Assembly (NCBI GenBank): GCA_032164245.1
Contig: JAVMKO010000195.1
Coordinates: 62,001 to 126,000 of the forward strand
Source of the DNA: Sternotherus odoratus
Taxonomy: Eukaryota; Chordata; Testudines; Kinosternidae
Length of the DNA: 64,000 nt
Direction: 5' to 3'
Shown: one piece after another, positions 58,761 to 64,000 of the stretch
Numbering within the stretch: the stretch's first letter is position 1
How the letters are laid out: each line of letters starts with the position of its first letter
Made by a program: the position numbers and the translations under genes
The notes under the pieces: generated by a model
Told to the model about the DNA's origin: nothing
Databases searched by the model: none
Seen by the model: only the letters and a program-made list of their open reading frames with translations

Positions 58761-59329
58761 AGGTTCCCTCTGGAACTGCCGGGGGGGGACACCCCATGTT
58801 GCCCCAGGGAGGGGCCGGCTGGGCCCCGTGAGACACTCCTGCCCTGGGGCACAGTGGGGTGGAGTGGGGGGGAGGGGCGCCTGGCTCCTGCCCCCACAGG
58901 GCTTGTGCCACCCCAGCAAGGCCCCGTCCTGCCCCTGGGTCAGCGGGAGCCCAGGGCTACGGGTCCCGTCGCAGCTCATTGTACCCAGGGCCTGGCCAGA
59001 CGGGCCCCACCTCACACGGACCCCCTGACCCGACAGTCCGGGGAGCCGCCAGAGACTGACCCAAACGGGGACGGGCCGCTCGGCAGCCAGCGCGGGGGCA
59101 GGGCTGGCACAGACCCAGGCCTGGGTGTGTGTGGATCAGTTCATACCCCAGGCTGGGGGGATCAGGATAGACCCAGGCCAGGAATGGGGGGGGGGGGGAG
59201 GCGCGGTGCAGACATAGGCTGACCATATTTCCTTTAGACAAAAATGGGACATTGGGATGGCAAAAAACGGGACAGGGTGTGTGTGTGGGGGCATGGCCCC
59301 ACCTGGGCCCCCCAGCGCTGGGCGGGGGG

Positions 59330-59860
59330 AGGCAAAGGGGGGTCGGAGGGGATGGATGGAGGAATAAGCAGAACAGAGATGAGGGAGAGAGAGATGGGGG
59401 GATGGGGGATGAAGAGGATGGAGGGAGAGAGAGAGAAGGGGGGATGAGGGATGAAGATGATGGCGGGGACGGAGGGAGAGAAGACACGAAGGTGAGAAGG
59501 GAGAGGATGGATGGATGAGAGAAGAGATGGGGGTAGGGAGCAGGGGGGATGGAGGAGGCAAGGGACAGCGAGAAGGAGGGATGGAGAGAAGGGAGATGGA
59601 AGAGGAGGCAGTGGACGGAGGGAGAGAGAGAAGGGAGGAAGGGAGGGATGGAGAAGGGGGATAGAGAGAAGGAAGAGAGGGATGGAGGGATAGAGAGAAG
59701 GGAGGAAGGAAGGGATGGAGGGATGGAGAAGGGGATAGAGAGAAGGGATGGAGGGAGCGAGAGGAGGCAGCGGACGGAGGGAGAGAGCAGGGAGGAAGGG
59801 AGGGATGGAGAAGGGGGATGGAGAGGAGGGAAGGAGGAATAGAGAGGAGGAGGCGGCAGC
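59330..59860. repeat. Polypurine (G/A) tract
   Basis: About 500 bp of AGAGAGAAGGGAGGAAGGGAGGGATGGAG-like purine-rich DNA on the + strand, inside the MITE. It yields long Arg/Glu/Gly and Pro/Ser/Leu shadow frames on the two strands. Confidence 0.85.
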
Positions 59861-59936
59861 GGGCAGCGGGCTGGAGGAGGCGGCAGATCGGAGCTGTCCG
59901 GAGCCGCAGCCGGGGGCCGAGCGCGCCGGCGGGGGG

Positions 59937-60016
59937 GCTGCCGGCCGGGTTTTATGACTCATAATCACATAAATTCAGTTATGTGATTATGAGTCATAAA
60001 ACGTCCGGCCGGCAGC
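59937..60016. repeat. Near-perfect palindrome with AP-1/NF-E2-like sites
   Basis: Arms 59950-59972 and 59979-60001 are exact reverse complements (23 bp) around a 6-base loop ATTCAG. They are extended outward by matching GCTGCCGGCCGG arms with a few unpaired bases. Each 23-bp arm holds ATGACTCAT, the core of AP-1/NF-E2 sites. Confidence 0.85.
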
Positions 60017-60521
60017 GGGCTGAAGCTGACGGCGGAGCAGAGCGGTCTGGAGCCGCAGCTGGGGGCCGAGCGCACCGGCGGTGGCGGTGGGGGGCGGACG
60101 TTTTATGACTCCACGTTTTATGAGTCCTGCCCCAAAAACGGGACAAAATTGATATTTTGGACAAAAAGACGGGACGGTTCAAAAACATGAAAAAAACGGG
60201 ACTGTCCCGTTCAAAACGGGACGTATGGTCAGCCTATGCAGACAGAGAGGCACAGACCCGGCCCCGGAGAGGTGGGGAGGTGGGGGTGGGGGGGGTGGAT
60301 CAGCTGATACCGGAGGCCGGGTGCGGTGGGGTCCCTGTCAGCCAATGATCAATACAACCCTTATCTCCGGGGTCCAGCCGTGGCTGGGCCGCGCCCTCCC
60401 GCCCGTTACGGGGCCGTTTGCTGCTGCCCCCGATAGCGCTGCCCCCCCGGCCGCGTGCGGGTCCCGGGTCCTGCAGTCTGAGCCCGACGCCCCGCGGAGC
60501 AGACACAGCGCCAGCGTCGCC

Positions 60522-62530
60522 ATGAGTCGCTCCCTGCTGACCCTCCTCCTCCTCCTCGTCCACCCCGGGGGCTGCGGTGAGTGGCCGGGAGCCCGCCGCG
60601 GACACGGGGCGCCCTGAGGGGCTCACACATCCCCCAGGGCAGGGGGGGAGGGCTCAACTGGGGGGTCCGGGAGACCCCCATCGCCAGGCTCCCTGACTGG
60701 GCCCGGAGCTGGAGGGAGCATGGCAGAGACAATCACCCCCCGATCCCCGGTGGTGGCAGGGGGACCCCACGGCTTTACTGGGGCGGCTGCTCCCTGGCTG
60801 AGCGGCTGCCAGTGTCACCCCCAGACCGGTCCCCACGTCACCCCCAGACCGGTCCCCGCGTCACCCCCAGACCGGTCCCCGCGTCACCCCCTCCCCGGCC
60901 GCTGACCCTCCCCCGCTGTGTGTGCCCGGTGCAGCCGGCAAGCTGGCGGTGGAGACGGACCCGTCCCCAGTGCGCGCCCGGGTGGGGGATGACGTGGTGC
61001 TGAAGTGCCAGTTCTCGGTGGCCCGGCCCCCCGTGGACCTGAGCCAGCTGGTGGTGCAGTGGTTCCACCGGGGCGGGCAGCTGGTGGAGTTCGACGAGGT
61101 GGTGAGCGGGAGCCGGCCCGGCGCCAGCCTGAGCCTGGAGGGGCTGCGGAGCGGGAACGCGGCGCTCTCCCTGAGCAATGTGACCCTGGCGAGCGCAGGC
61201 AACTACCGCTGCTACGTCACCTACGCCCCCGACGTGCGCATCAAACAGGTCGTCCTCCACGTCGAGGGTAAGGCGGGGGGCCTGCTATGGGGAGTGCCGG
61301 GGGGCCTGCTATGGGGAGTGCCGGGGGCCCGCCGGGGGGCCTGCTATGGGGAGTGCCGGGGGCCCGCCGGGGGACCTGCTATGGGGAGTGCCGGGGGGCC
61401 TGCTATGGGGAGTGCCGGGGGGCCTGCTATGGGGAGTGCCGGGGGCCCGCCGGGGGGCCTGCTATGGGGAGTGCCGGGGGCCTGCCGGGGGGCCTGCTAT
61501 GGGGAGTGCCGGGGGCCTGCCGGGGGGCCTGCTATGGGGAGTGCCGGGGGCCTGCCGGGCGGCCTGCTATGGGGAGTGCCGGGGGCCTGCCGGGGGGCCT
61601 GCTATGGGGAGTGCCGGGGGCCTGCCGGGGGGCCTGCTATGGGGAGTGCCGGGGGCCTGCCGGGGGGCCTGCTATGGGGAGTGCTGGGGGCCTGCCGGGG
61701 GGCCTGCTATGGGGAGTGCTGGGGGCCTGCCGGGCGGCCTGCTATGGGGAGTGCTGGGGGCCTGCCGGGGGGCCTGCTATGGGGAGTGCTGGGGGCCTGC
61801 TGGGGGGCCTGCTATGGGGAGTGCTGGGGGCCTGCCGGGCGGCCTGCTATGGGGAGTGCTGGGGGCCTGCCGGGGGGCCTGCTATGGGGAGTGCCGGGGG
61901 TCATGCCATGGGGCCTGCCACAGAATAGCCAATAGAGCTGGGAGCTCCCACTCACAGCCACTGCTCCCGCCCCTCTCCCTACACAGCCAGTGCTCCCGCC
62001 CCATTTCCCGCCCCCCCCCAGACAGAGCTCCCGCCCCTCCCCCCAGCACCCGCTGCTGGGCGAGGCTGGACTGGAGGAGCTGGGGGCTCCCCCCAGAGCC
62101 AGTGCCCCCCCCCAGCGCCCCCTGCTGGGCGAGGCTGGACTGGAGGAGCTGGGGGCTCCCCCCAGAGCCAGTGCCCCCCCGAGCGCCCCCTGCTGGGCGA
62201 GGCTGGACTGGAGGAGCTGGGGGCTCCCCCCACAGCCAGTGCCCCCCCAGCGCCCCCTGCTGGGCGAGGCGGGGGCTGCACCCCAGCGGTGCCTGTCCCG
62301 CGGATGGAGGATCTGCAGGGCAGACGTGCGCCGGTCGTGGTGACGGGTCCCCCGGTTTGTGCCCTGCAGACCCCTCGCAGCCGCCCACGGAGGAGCCGGA
62401 GGCCGGGGCCCCCCACGCCTGCGACCCCGACCCCCTGGTGCTGAAGAAGCTGGACCAGGTGCTGAGCGTCCTGCAGCAGATCAGCCGCAAGCTGGACCCG
62501 GCGGGCGCCCGGGCTGGGGGGGAGGCCTGA
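60522..62530 (+). CDS. Secreted single V-set B7-H6-like protein
   Basis: Exons 60522-60576 (signal MSRSLLTLLLLLVHPGGC), 60935-61267 (V domain) and 62370-62530 (tail, TGA). All junctions are GT-AG and phase 1; the protein has 182 residues. V-domain features are VVLKCQFSV, VVQWFHRGG, RPGASLSLEGLRSGNAALSL and AGNYRCYVTYAP. The RPGA...LKSGDASLRL...AGEYRC pattern of human B7-H6 (NCR3LG1) is the best match I recall, but other B7 V domains are possible. There is no C-set exon and no TM. The tail is acidic/proline-rich, then has one Cys (147) and an amphipathic helix (LVLKKLDQVLSVLQQISRKL), suggesting a secreted multimer (inference). Intron 2 is filled with minisatellites. The 55-nt signal exon length is shared with both B7-like genes in the window. 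Confidence 0.78.
61277..61912. repeat. 35-bp minisatellite in intron 2 of the B7-H6-like gene
   Basis: About 18-20 units of a 35-bp motif containing GGCCTGCTATGGGGAGTGCC, with CCG/CTG and CCC/CCT variants. 35 is not a multiple of three, so each frame cycles through three unit peptides (GPAMGSAGG, GLLWGVPGA, GACYGECRG). No unit has a stop, so all + frames stay open. Confidence 0.92.
62045..62275. repeat. Minisatellite, about four units of about 62-68 bp
   Basis: Units contain GCTGGGCGAGGCTGGACTGG and AGGAGCTGGGGGCTCCCCCC; the last is partial. Located in intron 2, just upstream of the terminal exon of the B7-H6-like gene. Confidence 0.85.
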
Positions 62531-62879
62531 GAACGGCCCCGACTCCAGGGGGCGCCCGGGCTGGGGGGGGTGATCGCGGCGCTGTGAGGGCATCTATGGG
62601 GCCAGCTGGGGGGGTGGGTATGGAGAGAGCAGCAGGGGAGGGGACGAGGCAGGGAGCTGATGGAATAGGATCAGGATGGGGGGGGGGCTGATCATTGGGG
62701 GAGGGGCAGGGGGCTTTGCTTGGTGCCGCCCATGGGGCAGTGGAGCAGGGGGCTGTGCACTGGGGGGGATGATGTGGGGGGCCGTGCACCCCTGTATTCA
62801 CCCCCCACTTTATACAGCACAGGCCTTGGGAGGGGCCGACGCAGACAGGCTGAAATTGGGTCTCCATCACCGGGACGAG

Positions 62880-62985
62880 GAAGGGGGCTGTGCATTGGGG
62901 GTGCTGTGCATTGGGGGTGCTGTGCATTGGGGTGCTGTGCATTGGGGTGCTGTGGGGGTGCTGTGCATTGGGGTGCTGTGAGGGC
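62880..62985. repeat. Short tandem repeat TGTGCATTGGGGGTGC
   Basis: About six units of 16-18 bp, in the probable 3' UTR of the B7-H6-like gene. Confidence 0.8.
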
Positions 62986-63083
62986 TGTGTACTGGGGGGA
63001 TGGGGAGGGAAGGGGGTTCAGCTTTAGGGTGGTCCCATTGGGTGGCTCTGGGACGCAGGTCCCAGCGTGTGAGCTGTTGTGTG

Positions 63084-63089
63084 AATAAA
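63084..63089 (+). terminator. Polyadenylation signal of the B7-H6-like gene
   Basis: AATAAA about 555 bp after the stop, followed within 40 bp by GT-rich DNA (CAGTCTGTGTCCTTGTCTGTG), as expected of a downstream element. Confidence 0.6.
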
Positions 63090-63475
63090 GCCACTGGTGA
63101 TGCACAGTCTGTGTCCTTGTCTGTGATTTGGGGAGGGGGTGACCCCACAGCTGGGCCCCCATCCCGGCCCCACACTCTCTGTGCCTGGGGCGGTGCACAG
63201 GCCCCCCGGGAGGGGAACGGGGGCTGTCCCATCCCAGGGTGTGCAGGGCCCAGCCCCCCTCCCTGACGGGACGATGCCCTGGACGGAGGAGAGGGGGTGC
63301 CATGTCCTCTCCCCAGGGGAGAGGAGCCCAGAGCCGGGTGGGGGGTGAAAAACCCCCAGGCTGGGGTCTCCCCACTGACAGCAGGTCTGGGGCAGGGAAC
63401 CGCCCCCCATCCCTGCCTGGGATAGCCCCACACAGGTGCCACGGGAAAGGGACACAGGTGTCCTGGGGTAGCTGG

Positions 63476-64000
63476 TGTCACGGGGTCCCCGGGGAGATGG
63501 TCTGGAACCGCTCCCTAGGAAGCCAGTCAGGACTCCGGGTGAAGGGCCCCTTCTCCGTACACAGCCTGTTTCCCAGGCCAGGAGCTTCAGGGGTCCCCAC
63601 TTCCACCTTCCTGGGTCTGACCTCGGAGCATTCAGCACCTTCTGCCCCTCCGTGTGCTTCCCCCAGTGAGTGCAGGTGGGATCCTGGGGGACCCCGTGGG
63701 TCTGCACCCCAACTCCACAGTCAGACGTGACTCTCAGCCAGCCAGTAACACAGAGGTTTATTCAATGACAGGAACATGATCTAAGACAGAGCTTGTAGGT
63801 ACAGTGAACGCGACCCCTCAGCCAGATCCATTTTGGGGGGCAGTGAGCCAGACACCCCGTCTGCCCTTCATGCCATGCCCCCGCCAGCCCCAGGCTCACC
63901 CTCCAGCCCCTCCTCCCCTTTTCCTTTGTCTCTTTCCCGGCCCGGAGGTCACCTGATCCCTTTGTTCTCACCTTTACCTAACACCTGGCCGGGGAGGGGA
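63476..64000 (-). repeat. Solo-LTR-like repeat, antisense, runs off the window
   Basis: Starts TGTCACGGGGTCCCC and follows the family consensus to the end of the window. Confidence 0.8.

Larger units (their letters stand above)
59215..60236. mobile_element. MITE with perfect 8-bp target duplication and internal hairpin
   Basis: Ends TAGGCTGACCATA and TATGGTCAGCCTA are inverted repeats. The octamer TGCAGACA flanks both sides exactly (59207-59214 and 60237-60244). Inside are GGGAC-rich subterminal repeats, a 0.5-kb G/A-rich tract (about 59330-59860) and a near-perfect palindrome at 59937-60016. No transposase ORF. Confidence 0.85.

Noticed and set aside
59234..59968. 244-codon Ser/Pro/Leu-rich minus-strand frame
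   Set aside because: Antisense of a polypurine tract inside a MITE; no start context or domain.
61346..62530. 394-codon open frame across intron 2 and the last exon of the B7-H6-like gene
   Set aside because: Most of it is the 35-bp minisatellite, which is open in all + frames. Only its final part (62370-62530) is a real exon.

Overview
This is a vertebrate nuclear DNA window, most likely from a turtle. It has split genes with GT-AG introns, little coding DNA, and dense retroposons: CR1 LINEs with chelonian-style 3' tails, many copies of one solo-LTR-like repeat, and hAT-type MITEs. No search was run, so the taxon is inferred from repeat style. Most six-frame open reading frames here are chance frames in GC-rich DNA, repeats or introns. 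The real genes were rebuilt from Ig-domain exons, splice sites and reading phase.

Layout. (1) 3.2-8.9 kb, + strand: a B7-family type I membrane protein (signal, V-set, C-set, TM; last exon tentative). (2) 15.2-18.5 kb, + strand: an NKp30 (NCR3)-like receptor with one V domain, an uncharged TM and a tail carrying an ITIM and an ITSM-like motif. (3) 22.8-27.9 kb, - strand, convergent with (2): a second NKp30-like receptor whose 375-nt V exon reads identical to that of (2), but with an arginine in its TM and a very short tail. (4) 37.8-41.9 kb, + strand: a second B7-like gene (signal, V, C, TM) followed by three tandem 57-nt phase 1-1 mini-exons. (5) 46.05-50.74 kb, + strand: a single 4.7-kb exon encoding a URGCP/VLIG-type very large GTPase. 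It is entered in phase 1, so it is splice-compatible with (4). (6) 60.5-62.5 kb, + strand: a small V-set protein resembling the B7-H6 V domain, with no TM segment and an amphipathic C-terminal helix.

How the genes may work together. (2) and (3) look like a paired inhibitory/activating receptor set with a shared ligand-binding face. B7-H6 is the known ligand of NKp30, and NKp30-B7H6 linkage within or near the MHC has been described in cold-blooded vertebrates, so gene (6) and the B7-like genes are candidate ligands encoded beside their receptors. The B7-like/GTPase junction is the strongest candidate for something undescribed. It may be a transmembrane B7-like protein with a URGCP/VLIG GTPase as its cytoplasmic part, or two genes that merely share splice phase; RNA would decide.

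The remaining DNA is mostly repeats: at least eleven copies of a TGTGACGAAG...CCGTGACA LTR-like element, five main CR1-type LINE copies (one with an intact 593-codon ORF), several MITEs with target-site duplications, and GC-rich minisatellites.
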